From: Dyella_B jejuensis
Lineage (GTDB): Bacteria; Pseudomonadota; Gammaproteobacteria; Xanthomonadales; Rhodanobacteraceae
Assembly (NCBI RefSeq): GCF_044904675.1
Contig: NZ_JADIKJ010000010.1
Location: 158,237-222,236, forward strand
Direction: 5' to 3'
Length of the DNA: 64,000 nt
The stretch's first letter is position 1. Each line of letters begins with the position of its first letter. The translations under genes and the position numbers were made by a program. The notes below the pieces were generated by a model that saw only the letters and a list, made by a program, of their open reading frames with translations, had not been told where the DNA came from and ran no database searches. Positions 55,506 to 62,949 of the stretch are shown here, one piece after another.

Positions 55506-55994
55506 ATGCAAAAGCTGATCCGCACGCTGGGCTTCGCCACGCTGGCACTCCCCCTCGCCGGCTGCCATATCGTGTACACCCCCGACGTGGCCCAGGGCAA
55601 TCTGTTCGACAAGACCATCGACAAGAACCTTGCCGAACAGCTGAAGCCGGGTCTCACCAAGCGCCAGGTGCTGGTGCTGCTGGGCACCCCGTCCGTCGCT
55701 TCACCATTCGATCAAAACCGCTGGGACTACGTGTCCACTTATTCCCATCGCGGCGAAAAGATGAAGCTCAATTCGCTTAGCCTGTTTTTCAATAACGACG
55801 TGCTGGTGCGCACCGAAGGCACGCTGTACTTCCAGGATGCGCAGAAGCTGGTCAACGAAAGCAACAAGTACAAGACCAATTACAACGTCAACGATACCTC
55901 CGGCGACAAGAGCTCCGGCGGCAGCGATGGCGGTGATAGCGACGGTGATGGCGGCGATAACGGCAATGGCGGCGACGACAGCGGTTCGCACTGA
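55506..55994 (+). CDS. bamE: Outer membrane assembly lipoprotein BamE (OmlA)
   Basis: Lipoprotein of 162 residues, part of the BAM complex that inserts outer-membrane proteins. The signal peptide ends in a lipobox, PLAGC (Cys20). The SmpA/OmlA fold contains LKPGLTKRQVLVLLGTPS, then WDYVSTYSHRGEKM and LSLFFNNDVLVRTEG. The last 35 residues are an acidic Gly/Asp/Ser tail (SGGSDGGDSDGDGGDNGNGG), not part of the usual fold. It is divergent from fur and has been called omlA in Xanthomonas. Confidence 0.95.
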   Translation: MQKLIRTLGFATLALPLAGCHIVYTPDVAQGNLFDKTIDKNLAEQLKPGLTKRQVLVLLGTPSVASPFDQNRWDYVSTYSHRGEKMKLNSLSLFFNNDVLVRTEGTLYFQDAQKLVNESNKYKTNYNVNDTSGDKSSGGSDGGDSDGDGGDNGNGGDDSGSH

Positions 55995-56035
55995 TATCGA
56001 TCAGTGCCATGCCATAGAGGCGGCGTAAAACCTCT

Positions 56036-56311
56036 CTATCGCGCGCGCCGTCGACGCGCATCCTTCGGATCCAGGGTAAGCGGTCGGTAGATTTCCACCC
56101 GATCGCCGTCGCGAAGCATTTCGTCCGGTGCCACACGGCGGGAAAAAACGCCAAGGCGCAACGGATCGAAGGCGACTCCTGGCATCTCGCGCAAGACCCC
56201 CGATTGCTCCACCGCCTGGATCACCGTGCTGCCGACAGGCAGGTTCAGGCGTCGCACTACCTGCCGTTCCGCCGTGGCGCACACCACCTCCACGCAGATG
56301 CGGTCAGCCAT
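56036..56311 (-). CDS. ratB: RnfH/RatB family ubiquitin-like protein
   Basis: Small protein of 91 residues with the RnfH beta-grasp pattern: ICVEVVCATAERQVVRRLNL, TVIQAVEQSGVL, then LGVFSRRVAPDEMLRDGDRV and EIYRPLTLDPKDARRRRA. The function of RatB/RnfH is not well settled. It overlaps the end of ratA by eight bases and is the second gene of a ratA-ratB pair, conserved beside smpB. Confidence 0.93.
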   Translation of the reverse strand: MADRICVEVVCATAERQVVRRLNLPVGSTVIQAVEQSGVLREMPGVAFDPLRLGVFSRRVAPDEMLRDGDRVEIYRPLTLDPKDARRRRAR

Positions 56312-56735
56312 AGACCTTTTCCGCCTCGCGGCAGAAATCGTCGACCATGCGATTGGCCAAGCCCTGGAAACCCAGTTTCAAGGCCGCGCCGCCCAGGCGT
56401 CCGGCATAATCGAAATCCAGCTCCAGCGCGACCTTGCAGCCCTCCGTGCCCAGCGGGATGAAATCCCAGAAACCCTCCAGGCTGCGAAGGGGCCCACTCA
56501 CCAGGCCCACCTGCAAGCGTCGCGGACGATCGATGGTGTTGCGCGTGGTAAAGCTGTGATGGAAACCGGCAAACTTGAGATCGAGCCGCACCACCAGCAT
56601 GTTCTCCCCGCGCTCGATCACCTCGGTGTTGGCACACCAGGCGAAGCGCTTTGGGTATGCTTCGACCTCATTCACCAGGTCGAACATTTGCGCCGGCGAG
56701 TATTTCACCAGGGCGCTGCGGCGGATTTCGATCAC
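56304..56735 (-). CDS. ratA: RatA/Coq10-family START-like protein
   Basis: Single START/SRPBCC-domain protein of 143 residues (RRSALVKYSPAQMFDLVNEV, YPKRFAWCANTEVIER, WDFIPLGTEGCKVALELDFD). The family includes RatA, reported to inhibit 70S ribosome assembly in Escherichia coli, and Coq10-like ubiquinone-binding proteins. The start is taken as GTG 56735 with an AGAGG element six bases upstream; no ATG fits the fold. It is divergent from smpB. Confidence 0.93.
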   Translation of the reverse strand: MIEIRRSALVKYSPAQMFDLVNEVEAYPKRFAWCANTEVIERGENMLVVRLDLKFAGFHHSFTTRNTIDRPRRLQVGLVSGPLRSLEGFWDFIPLGTEGCKVALELDFDYAGRLGGAALKLGFQGLANRMVDDFCREAEKVYG

Positions 56736-56814
56736 GGCAGCCTCTTTACAAGAATCCAGGTCGAGCCGGCGTACAGGCGGCCTGCACGGGGCAACAGCCC
56801 GAAGTTTAGCGGAC

Positions 56815-57309
56815 ATGGCAAAAGCGAAGGACAAGGACAAAAAAAATACCGGCGGCACGATCGCGCTCAACAAGCGCGCCCGGCACGAATACCACATCGA
56901 CCAGCGCTATGAGGCGGGCATCGCCCTGCAAGGCTGGGAGCTGAAGGCATTGCGCGCCGGCCGGATCAACTTCGGCGACGGCTATGCCGTGGTGCTGAAG
57001 GGAGAGCTATTCCTGGTCGGCACCTCCATCCCACCACTGATCAGCGCCTCCACCCACGTGGTGGCGGTAGACCGCCGCACCCGCAAACTGCTGCTCCATC
57101 GCCAGGAAATCGACCAGTTGATCGGCGCCGTGGAACGCAAGGGCTACACCCTGGTGCCGATCGCCATGTACTGGAAAGGCAACAAGGTAAAGGTGGAAAT
57201 CGGCTTGGCGCGCGGCAAGCAGGAACACGACAAGCGCAACACCGAGAAAGAGCGCGACTGGCAACGCGAAAAGCAGCGCACCATGCGTTCGCATAACCGC
57301 GAGGCGTAG
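56815..57309 (+). CDS. smpB: SsrA-binding protein SmpB
   Basis: tmRNA partner of 164 residues for trans-translation. Family blocks: IALNKRARHEYHIDQRYEAGIALQGWELKALRAG, NFGDGYAVVLKGELFLVGT and RTRKLLLHRQEIDQLIGAVERKGYTLVPIAMYWKGNKVKVEIGLARGKQEHDKRN, here given only as landmarks that run from residue 20 to about 150; the Lys/Arg-rich tail follows. ATG 56815 gives the family length. It is immediately upstream of ssrA, so both partners of the rescue system are together. Confidence 0.97.
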   Translation: MAKAKDKDKKNTGGTIALNKRARHEYHIDQRYEAGIALQGWELKALRAGRINFGDGYAVVLKGELFLVGTSIPPLISASTHVVAVDRRTRKLLLHRQEIDQLIGAVERKGYTLVPIAMYWKGNKVKVEIGLARGKQEHDKRNTEKERDWQREKQRTMRSHNREA

Positions 57310-57382
57310 CGCGGCAGCGGAGAAGACAGCGGGAACAAGTCACCCATCGTTCTCTCAATCTCGCCCGATTTGTTGCCTCCCC

Positions 57383-57412
57383 TTGCCCCAACCGCAGTCG
57401 TCACCATATATA
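57383..57412 (+). promoter_or_regulatory. Probable ssrA promoter
   Basis: A TTGCCC element (57383-57388) and a TATATA element (57407-57412) are spaced 18 bases apart and end 28 bases before the mature tmRNA 5' end, which fits a short precursor leader. Confidence 0.5.
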
Positions 57413-57440
57413 CTGGCAACGCTTAAGCAATCTTTTCCCC

Positions 57441-57792
<352 letters not shown>

Positions 57793-57817
57793 ATTACTCG
57801 TCCAACGACGTCCAACC

Positions 57818-57859
57818 AAGGCCGGAAAACCCGATGATACCAAGGGTTCCGGCCTTTTT
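57818..57859 (+). terminator. Intrinsic terminator after ssrA
   Basis: AAGGCCGGAA pairs with TTCCGGCCTT around an inner AACCC/GGGTT hairpin and runs into TTTTTC. It lies 26 bases after the tmRNA 3' end. Confidence 0.85.
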
Positions 57860-57896
57860 CTTGTCCGATATCGTCCAACCGCATCCATTGAAATCC

Positions 57897-57955
57897 GGGG
57901 GTAACTGGGGGTAAGTTTCGGGGTAACTGGCCTACCCCCACAGGGTGTTACCCCC
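57897..57955. repeat. GGGGTAAC direct and inverted repeats upstream of the integrase
   Basis: GGGGGTAAC (57897-57905), GGGGGTAAG (57907-57915) and GGGGTAAC (57920-57927) are direct repeats. TACCCC (57933-57938) and GTTACCCCC (57947-57955) are inverted copies, the last touching the integrase start codon. Three CGTCCAAC copies lie nearby (57799, 57809, 57872). Such sets between an att core and int are typical arm-type integrase sites or an autorepression operator (inference). Confidence 0.65.
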
Positions 57956-57956
57956 A

Positions 57957-59177
57957 ATGCCTCTTTCTGACACCGGCATCCGCAAAGCCGCTCGTCCTGA
58001 CAAGCCAAAGAAGCTCGCGGACGGTGGCGGGCTGTATCTGCTGCTCAATCCGAACGGCTCGAAATGGTGGCGCCTCAAGTACCGCCATGGCGGCAAAGAG
58101 AAGCTGCTATCGCTCGGCACCTATCCGGACACGAGCCTCGCCGACGCACGCGAAAAGCGCGACAGTGCACGCAAGCAACTTGCTGCAGGCATCGATCCAG
58201 GCGCGCACCGCAAAGCCGAGAAAGCCGCCGGCGAAGAACGGGCAGCCAATAGCTTCGAGGTCGTTGCCCGCGAGTGGCACGCTAAGCAGTCCAAGTCGTG
58301 GGTGGAACTACACGCCAGCCGCATCATGCTTCGCCTGGAGAACGACATCTTCCCTTGGCTGGGCAATCGTCCTATCGCCGACATCACGGCAAAGGAATTG
58401 CTGGGGACGGTGAATCGCATCGTCGACCGCGGCGCCGCTGAATCCGCACATCGTGTGCTGCAGAACTGCGGCCAGGTCTTCCGCTACGCGATCGCCACCG
58501 GACGCGCGGAACGCAATCCCGCAGCCGATCTGAAAGGCGCCCTTCCCCCGGTGAAGCAAAAGCACTTGGCCGCCATCACCGATCCGAACGCCATCGGCGC
58601 CCTACTCCGCGCGATCGATGACTACCGTGGATCCTTCGTAACGAAGTGCGCCCTACGGCTGGCACCGCTGGTATTCGTACGCCCAGGTGAATTGCGACAA
58701 GCCGAATGGACTGAGTTCGACCTTGACAAGGCGGAATGGAACATACCCGCCGAGAAGATGAAAATGCGCGAGCCCCATCTTGTGCCGCTGCCACTGCAAG
58801 CTGTAGAGATCCTACGCGAGCTGCAAGCACTTACCGGGCAAGGTCGTTATCTGTTTCCGAGCGCGCGCGGCCCGAAGCGCCCTATGAGCAATAACGCCGT
58901 GCTGGCGGCTCTTCGTCGTATGGGCTATGCCAGTGAAGAAATGAGCGGCCATGGCTTCCGAGCGATGGCGCGCACGGTACTGGATGAGGTACTGCACTTC
59001 CGGCCCGATTACATCGAACACCAGCTTGCACATGCCGTCCGTGATCCGAATGGGCGAGCCTACAACCGCACTGCACACCTGACCGAACGCCGGAAGATGA
59101 TGCAGGCGTGGGCGGACTACTTGGATACGCTCAAGGCTGGCGGCAATGTGGTGGCGATCCGTAAGAAGGTCAGCTAG
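57957..59177 (+). CDS. Tyrosine-type site-specific integrase (P4 family)
   Basis: Recombinase of 406 residues for the element inserted in ssrA. The N-terminal DUF4102 arm-binding domain contains ADGGGLYLLLNPNGSKWWRL and LGTYPDTSLADAREKRD. A SAM-like core-binding domain is next (residues about 95-180). The catalytic domain has Arg in VRPGELRQAEW, His-x-x-Arg in HGFRAMART, a late His in HQLAHAV and the nucleophile Tyr in RAYNRTAHL. The set is complete, so the enzyme should be active. ATG 57957 is preferred over a GTG four codons upstream that lies within the repeats. Integrases of this group commonly use tRNA or tmRNA 3' ends. Confidence 0.95.
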   Translation: MPLSDTGIRKAARPDKPKKLADGGGLYLLLNPNGSKWWRLKYRHGGKEKLLSLGTYPDTSLADAREKRDSARKQLAAGIDPGAHRKAEKAAGEERAANSFEVVAREWHAKQSKSWVELHASRIMLRLENDIFPWLGNRPIADITAKELLGTVNRIVDRGAAESAHRVLQNCGQVFRYAIATGRAERNPAADLKGALPPVKQKHLAAITDPNAIGALLRAIDDYRGSFVTKCALRLAPLVFVRPGELRQAEWTEFDLDKAEWNIPAEKMKMREPHLVPLPLQAVEILRELQALTGQGRYLFPSARGPKRPMSNNAVLAALRRMGYASEEMSGHGFRAMARTVLDEVLHFRPDYIEHQLAHAVRDPNGRAYNRTAHLTERRKMMQAWADYLDTLKAGGNVVAIRKKVS

Positions 59178-59182
59178 CCCGC

Positions 59183-59207
59183 AAAAAAAACCCGCCGGAG
59201 CGGTTAA
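59183..59207 (-). terminator. Terminator of the small secreted-protein gene
   Basis: On the minus strand AACCGC and GCGGGTT pair around TCCG and are followed by eight T residues. It lies just past the stop of the gene at 59227 and, from the other side, just after the integrase stop. Confidence 0.7.
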
Positions 59208-59226
59208 GGATGCAACTTCTTTCCAA

Positions 59227-59514
59227 TCAGTGGGGCCGACTATTGGGATCTTTGGTCCCTATGGCCCCGGTATACGGATTTACGCTACCGCGCGTGGAGA
59301 AATTATTCGCCTTCGTGTGATCTGGAGCTGTTCTCATATGCGACTGAACATGCTCACCATTACGTTTGATGTAGCTGTGCACATGCACATCTGACGAACT
59401 CTTTGAAGGATTGGGGTACGAGGAGCTGTGACGCGAAGATCCACTGTAATGATGGGAGGCCGCGTTGGCAGCCATAACCGGCAAGAAACAGAGAAGCAGA
59501 GCTACTCTCTTCAC
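59227..59514 (-). CDS. Small secreted protein of unknown function
   Basis: Protein of 95 residues. A signal peptide (MKRVALLLCFLPVMAANA) is followed by a Ser/His-rich segment (SHHYSGSSRHSSSYPNPSKS) and a conserved-looking block, HVHSYIKRNGEHVQSH then RTAPDHTKANNFSTRGSVNP and YTGAIGT. The pattern of an R/K-x-G-x-x-V stretch with NFSTxGNxNPYTG recurs in many small secreted bacterial proteins without assigned role. The start is GTG 59514 with an AGGAGG ribosome site. It has its own terminator and is opposite to the integrase. Confidence 0.8.
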   Translation of the reverse strand: MKRVALLLCFLPVMAANAASHHYSGSSRHSSSYPNPSKSSSDVHVHSYIKRNGEHVQSHMRTAPDHTKANNFSTRGSVNPYTGAIGTKDPNSRPH

Positions 59515-59617
59515 TTCATCCTCCTTGGCTTTATTGTCACGGCGAAACCGTACTTCAGGTATTAATGATGCATCTTTGCGGGGTTCTTCGGCGAATACGT
59601 TGCGCGCAATGTGTAAA

Positions 59618-59950
59618 TTAGTTCACTTCATGTACGCCGCAAACTTCGAGGAGATACGACGTCGACACGTCATGCTCCTCTTCGCCATTCAAATGACAAA
59701 GTACGTTGTCCAAGATGGCCCGAGCACAGCGGTGCAGCTCAGCGTCGGTTGGCCCATGCAAGGACAGGACAATATTGGCAACAGCGTAGGACAGCGCCTG
59801 GACGCCGGTGCCTTTGTAGCCCCAATTAACACCGCCGTTGTATTTAAAGAGATCGTACCGGGCAGGAATCGCTTCGGCGGTCCCGCCTTCCTCGAACCTA
59901 TGCATGGCAACACCGCCACCTTCCACATGACGCAACAAGATCGTGCCCAT
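59618..59950 (-). CDS. DUF6166-like small protein
   Basis: Protein of 110 residues of unknown function. The core ARYDLFKYNGGVNWGYKGTG followed by VQALSYAVANIVLSL resembles the DUF6166 pattern (a Y-D-L-F/W-G-Y-x-G-x-G turn and an Ala/Leu helix). A His/Cys-containing helix follows (DAELHRCARAILDNVLCHL). ATG 59950 has a GGAGGT ribosome site six bases upstream. Such proteins are frequent on mobile elements. The family call is from memory of the motif. Confidence 0.7.
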   Translation of the reverse strand: MGTILLRHVEGGGVAMHRFEEGGTAEAIPARYDLFKYNGGVNWGYKGTGVQALSYAVANIVLSLHGPTDAELHRCARAILDNVLCHLNGEEEHDVSTSYLLEVCGVHEVN

Positions 59951-59996
59951 TAGCTACCTCCATTTGCTTTCGGCCTTGTATCGGCCGGCTGCGCGC

Positions 59997-60188
59997 TTAC
60001 TTGAGCAGACCTTTCAGTTCGTTGCGAGCCTTGTCACCATTCCCTTTCACCCTAAACCCCGGACCTCGGCTCTTGAGCAGCCAGCCAAAACGGGGTCCAG
60101 GTAGGTCAGGAGGAAGAGTTCGGCCAACCCTGGCAATCGGCTTGACCTGTCGAAATGGTCGTGGTTTGCCGCATTGCCCCAGCACCAT
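59997..60188 (-). CDS. Hypothetical small basic protein
   Basis: A frame of 63 residues rich in Arg, Lys, Gly and Pro. The end (FRVKGNGDKARNELKGLLK) reads like a real protein, and VARVGRTLPP-like spacing is regular, but no family is recognised. The start at ATG 60188 is uncertain, with only AGCAGG directly before it. It would lie upstream of the DUF6166-like gene on the same strand. It may be a chance frame. Confidence 0.35.
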   Translation of the reverse strand: MVLGQCGKPRPFRQVKPIARVGRTLPPDLPGPRFGWLLKSRGPGFRVKGNGDKARNELKGLLK

Positions 60189-60303
60189 CCTGCTCGGCAA
60201 TAAGGTCGGCGGAGCGTGCCGGTTTCCTCTGGGCGCTGGAATGGCTTATCCGCTCGGCCTAGCTGGTGCGGGGGTGGCGCGCGCAGCCATGGAGATAAAA
60301 GAG

Positions 60304-60353
60304 TTGTCCAATTTTGAGACCCGCTTAACAATTAGTAACTGTTTTTTAGTTAC
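60304..60353 (+). promoter_or_regulatory. Probable hicAB promoter and operator
   Basis: TTGTCC (60304-60309) and AACAAT (60327-60332) are spaced 17 bases apart. Directly after lies a perfect inverted repeat, GTAACT-N7-AGTTAC (60335-60353), well placed for repression by the HicA-HicB complex, which controls its own promoter in known systems. Site assignment is inference. Confidence 0.5.
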
Positions 60354-60379
60354 GATCCACCTCCAAGGAGCGGGGGCCG

Positions 60380-60634
60380 ATGTCAAAACACGCGAAACTC
60401 ATAGCGCGGATTGCTACGACCCCGCCGCCATCAGACATCAAGTGGGATGAGCTCAAGGGAGCACTAAAATCCCTTGGTTATGAACTCCTTAATGGAGGTG
60501 GATCGAGGCGGAAATTTTTCCATAGAGGAAAGAACGCTCTCATCATTTGCCATGAACCACACTCCCCAAACGAAGTCGACAAAGGATGCCTCGTCGACGT
60601 GAGGGAGCATCTCAAGGCACACGGATTTCTTTGA
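60380..60634 (+). CDS. hicA: HicA family toxin
   Basis: Putative mRNA interferase of 84 residues with the dsRNA-binding-like HicA fold. Family pattern: WDELKGALKSLGYELLNGGG, then SRRKFFHRGKNALIICHEPH with the catalytic His expected in the IICHEPH strand, and a C-terminal helix (LVDVREHLKAHGFL). HicA blocks translation by cutting mRNA until bound by HicB. ATG 60380 has an AAGGAG ribosome site nine bases upstream. HicB begins three bases after its stop. Confidence 0.93.
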   Translation: MSKHAKLIARIATTPPPSDIKWDELKGALKSLGYELLNGGGSRRKFFHRGKNALIICHEPHSPNEVDKGCLVDVREHLKAHGFL

Positions 60635-60637
60635 GGT

Positions 60638-61102
60638 ATGACGATGACAGTATTTACTGCGTACAAGGGTTATGAAGGCACTGCAGACATCGATTTGGAT
60701 ACTTTTGAATGTCGAGGGAAGATCCTCTTCATTGACGACCTTGTGACCTTTAAAGCGGAATCGCCCAAGCTGCTCGAAAAGGAGTTTCACGCTGCGGTAG
60801 ACGATTACCTCACGACCTGCGAGACGCTCGGCCGCGATCCTCAGCGTCCGTGCAAAGGCCAGTTTCAAGTTCGTATAGCTCCTGATCTGCATAGAGCGGC
60901 CTTGTTGCGCGCATCGGCCGAAAAAACCTCGCTCAACGATATAGTTGCGCGATCGGTCGACTGCTATCTAAACGGGCAGTCCGAAGTAAATCATCGCCAT
61001 TTTGTCTTCGTGGAAATGGAAGCTGGTTCACTCGATTCGCCTTTTACGACCATGAAAGCGATGGTTGCAGAGGGTGCGGAGACCAATCGTGTCCACCATT
61101 GA
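60638..61102 (+). CDS. hicB: HicB family antitoxin
   Basis: Antitoxin of 154 residues. The N-terminal degenerate RNase H-like half reads YKGYEGTADIDLDTFECRG with FKAESPKLLEKEFHAAVDDY, the standard HicB layout. A ribbon-helix-helix DNA-binding segment follows (GQFQVRIAPDLHRAALLRAS then AEKTSLNDIVARSVDCYL). A C-terminal extension of about 35 residues continues beyond the RHH domain. It neutralises HicA and probably represses the operon. It overlaps the next gene by 14 bases. Confidence 0.93.
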   Translation: MTMTVFTAYKGYEGTADIDLDTFECRGKILFIDDLVTFKAESPKLLEKEFHAAVDDYLTTCETLGRDPQRPCKGQFQVRIAPDLHRAALLRASAEKTSLNDIVARSVDCYLNGQSEVNHRHFVFVEMEAGSLDSPFTTMKAMVAEGAETNRVHH

Positions 61103-61391
61103 GGGAGATCCCGGACGTCCTGCGGCCGAAGAGGTGGCGGGAACTGCTACCACTAAGGAATTGGCCACGATATTGGTGAAGCACTTTGGGCTCCACGAAG
61201 GGAAATTTAACCTTGCCGTCGAGTATCAGGTTGGCTCGGGACCTATTGGACCGAATAAAGAGAGTCTCGTGCCAGGAATCATGGTTGCCTTCAGTCGGCT
61301 CAACCTAGTGAAAGCAGACAAAGACGGCCCTCTTGTAGTCGATGCATCAGAGGTTAACCCAAGGCCGCGATCTAAAAGCCGCAAGTCTTAG
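61089..61391 (+). CDS. Hypothetical protein, third gene of the hicAB operon
   Basis: Protein of about 100 residues of unknown function. After a short polar N-terminus the core reads TTKELATILVKHFGLHEGKF then NLAVEYQVGSGPIGPNKESL and VPGIMVAFSRLNLVKADK, an alpha/beta pattern without known catalytic motifs. The likely start is GTG 61089 with GGAG eight bases upstream; a TTG at 61065 is also possible. It overlaps the end of hicB by 14 bases and is followed by a terminator, so the three genes form one transcript. Its presence suggests a three-part module (inference). Confidence 0.7.
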   Translation: MSTIEGDPGRPAAEEVAGTATTKELATILVKHFGLHEGKFNLAVEYQVGSGPIGPNKESLVPGIMVAFSRLNLVKADKDGPLVVDASEVNPRPRSKSRKS

Positions 61392-61396
61392 TCAGC

Positions 61397-61420
61397 AACC
61401 CCGCTCTGGCGGGGTTCTTC
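61397..61420 (+). terminator. Intrinsic terminator of the hicAB operon
   Basis: AACCCCGC pairs with GCGGGGTT around TCTG and runs into CTTC. It starts five bases after the third gene's stop. The T-run is short, but the stem is strong. Confidence 0.7.
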
Positions 61421-61703
61421 ATATCTGGTATGGCATAGCGCGACCTAGAAGCCGATATCCGTCAGTTCCCTCCGCGATCTGAAATACGCCGTACGTGTGA
61501 TGGCTTCACAACGACTGGGCAGCTCCCCGTCGCTGAGCTACGCACGGTAACTCTGAAGATTTGCTAGCCTTATCGAAATACTTTTGGGCCCATTGCTGGG
61601 TATGGTGCATTGTTTGTGCTCCGTTCGAACCTTGTGGCCTTTCATGAACACACGCAACATCATGGCAGAGAATAGGCTTGGGAATTTTATGGAATGAGAC
61701 GTT
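61421..61703. other. Intergenic region before the membrane-protein gene
   Basis: About 280 bases with lower GC than the chromosome core. No gene or clear repeat is seen; it should hold the promoter of the gene at 61704. Confidence 0.5.
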
Positions 61704-62327
61704 ATGCAGAAGCTAGTCCGCTGGCTCGACTATGCACGCGAGAGACCCGAAATCGTACTGTCATTTGCGATCGGCTGTGTCTGCGGAGTTTTACTGCGTC
61801 TGCCACTTTTCCCCTGGAAGCTCGGTAATGACGCAAGCAACGTCATGGGGACAGCATTGGGAGCGCTGATAGGCGCCGGTACGGCGGCCGTTATCGCGTC
61901 TGGCATTGCAAATCGCGCCGATCGAGTCGCAAGAGCAACGATCGCCAACGTCATTCGAGAGCCGCTTAGCCTTCTGACACAAATTGAAGATTCGACGAAA
62001 AGAAATCTGCTTAATCACGAAATAGGCAGCCAAATAACTATTTTGAGAGATCAAGCTAGTCACGCACAACAGCGACTTAAAATTCTCTCCACATCAGATC
62101 GATTCGCCAGCGGGATGGCAGGTACCGCTATTGTGGATGCGATGCTTGTCATGGAATCGATTGATACTCGCATGGCGTCAACCGGGACCATCCTCGGGTT
62201 TGCGATGGCGAACGATCGAAACGGCTGGTACTCGATGCCACTTGAGACTCGCGCGAATATCACTGCCAACATCGTCAAACTTCAATCGGCTCTATCCATG
62301 CTCGGGCATACTTTTGGTCCGACATGA
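61704..62327 (+). CDS. Hypothetical membrane protein
   Basis: Protein of 207 residues with two N-terminal hydrophobic helices (about residues 17-34, VLSFAIGCVCGVLLRLPL, and 48-68, MGTALGALIGAGTAAVIASG), then a soluble alpha-helical domain of 140 residues that includes LLTQIEDSTKRNLLNHEIGS. No family is recognised. Two membrane helices plus a cytoplasmic helical domain resemble many mobile-element accessory or phage-exclusion proteins only in general shape. The ATG at 61704 has a weak ribosome site. Base composition is less GC-rich than the core genes. Confidence 0.6.
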   Translation: MQKLVRWLDYARERPEIVLSFAIGCVCGVLLRLPLFPWKLGNDASNVMGTALGALIGAGTAAVIASGIANRADRVARATIANVIREPLSLLTQIEDSTKRNLLNHEIGSQITILRDQASHAQQRLKILSTSDRFASGMAGTAIVDAMLVMESIDTRMASTGTILGFAMANDRNGWYSMPLETRANITANIVKLQSALSMLGHTFGPT

Positions 62328-62394
62328 GTGCCGCCGATTCATTGCCACTCGCTGACTTCCAACTTCCTCTGCGACATGTGTGGCCGGATTGGCC

Positions 62395-62541
62395 TCAAAA
62401 ATTGGTATGCCATACGTCCTGAGAAGCCGCGCTCAGTGGGTGATCACTTTGCGCGATCACGCCGAGGTAAACCGCGCAGGCATTCGCAGAAAGCCAGCGG
62501 TCGCCATCAACCAAGTTCATATCGCGCAGCAAAGTAGCCAT
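62395..62541 (-). pseudogene. Possible excisionase/AlpA-like HTH remnant
   Basis: A 48-codon frame begins MATLLRDMNLVDGDRWLSAN followed by ACAVYLGV, which resembles the start of a DNA-binding helix-turn-helix of the excisionase/AlpA type (W-L-S-x-x-x-x-x-x-Y-L-G-V). After that the frame loses the pattern and stops, while a shifted frame continues. This suggests a frameshifted or truncated regulator of the element. The evidence is weak. Confidence 0.3.
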
Positions 62542-62683
62542 TTTGCGCACACGCCGGATCGCGCCATCTGGCCTCGCGGTAGCTGTCTACGAAACAAACC
62601 GGTACTTACGCCATGTCGACACGGCAGAAAGTAAACCCAGCAGATAGCGCCGTCGCGGTCACGCATTCCTCAGTACGTCGCTA

Positions 62684-62910
62684 TCAATGCACCAATGTCG
62701 GCCTTTTGAACCATGACCTCGATGAGCAGCCTTTGCTGTAAGTCCGTATGTGGCCCTTTGATGGCTCATCAGCCGCCAATCCCTCACCATAGGCATATCC
62801 ATCAGCAGCAACCTGCTGCAGTCGTCCGTTCTGCGGATGGAACTGAAAGGATAGAAAGCAATCGTCACGGTCGTACCTGATCGTATCGCCAGCATTACCG
62901 CCGATGATGG
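62684..62910 (-). pseudogene. C-terminal gene remnant cut off at the IS3 end
   Basis: An open minus-strand frame enters exactly at the insertion-sequence end (62911) and reads IIGGNAGDTIRYDRDDCFLS then FQFHPQNGRLQQVAADGYAY, ending at TGA 62684-62686. It has no start codon of its own in a suitable place, and its 5' part is missing, so it looks like the tail of a gene broken by the insertion or lost at the assembly join. No family is recognised. Confidence 0.5.
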
Positions 62911-62949
62911 TGAACCGCCCCGGCTTTCGTGAAGGCTGTTTGGTTTAAG

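Noticed and set aside
59997..60331. Second minus-strand frame of about 95 codons overlapping the hypothetical small protein
   Set aside because: It overlaps in another frame, is Pro/Arg-rich and has no ribosome site.
62659..62895. Minus-strand frame starting at 62895 beside the IS
   Set aside because: A different frame entering from the IS boundary gives more protein-like sequence; the 62895 frame is likely a shadow.
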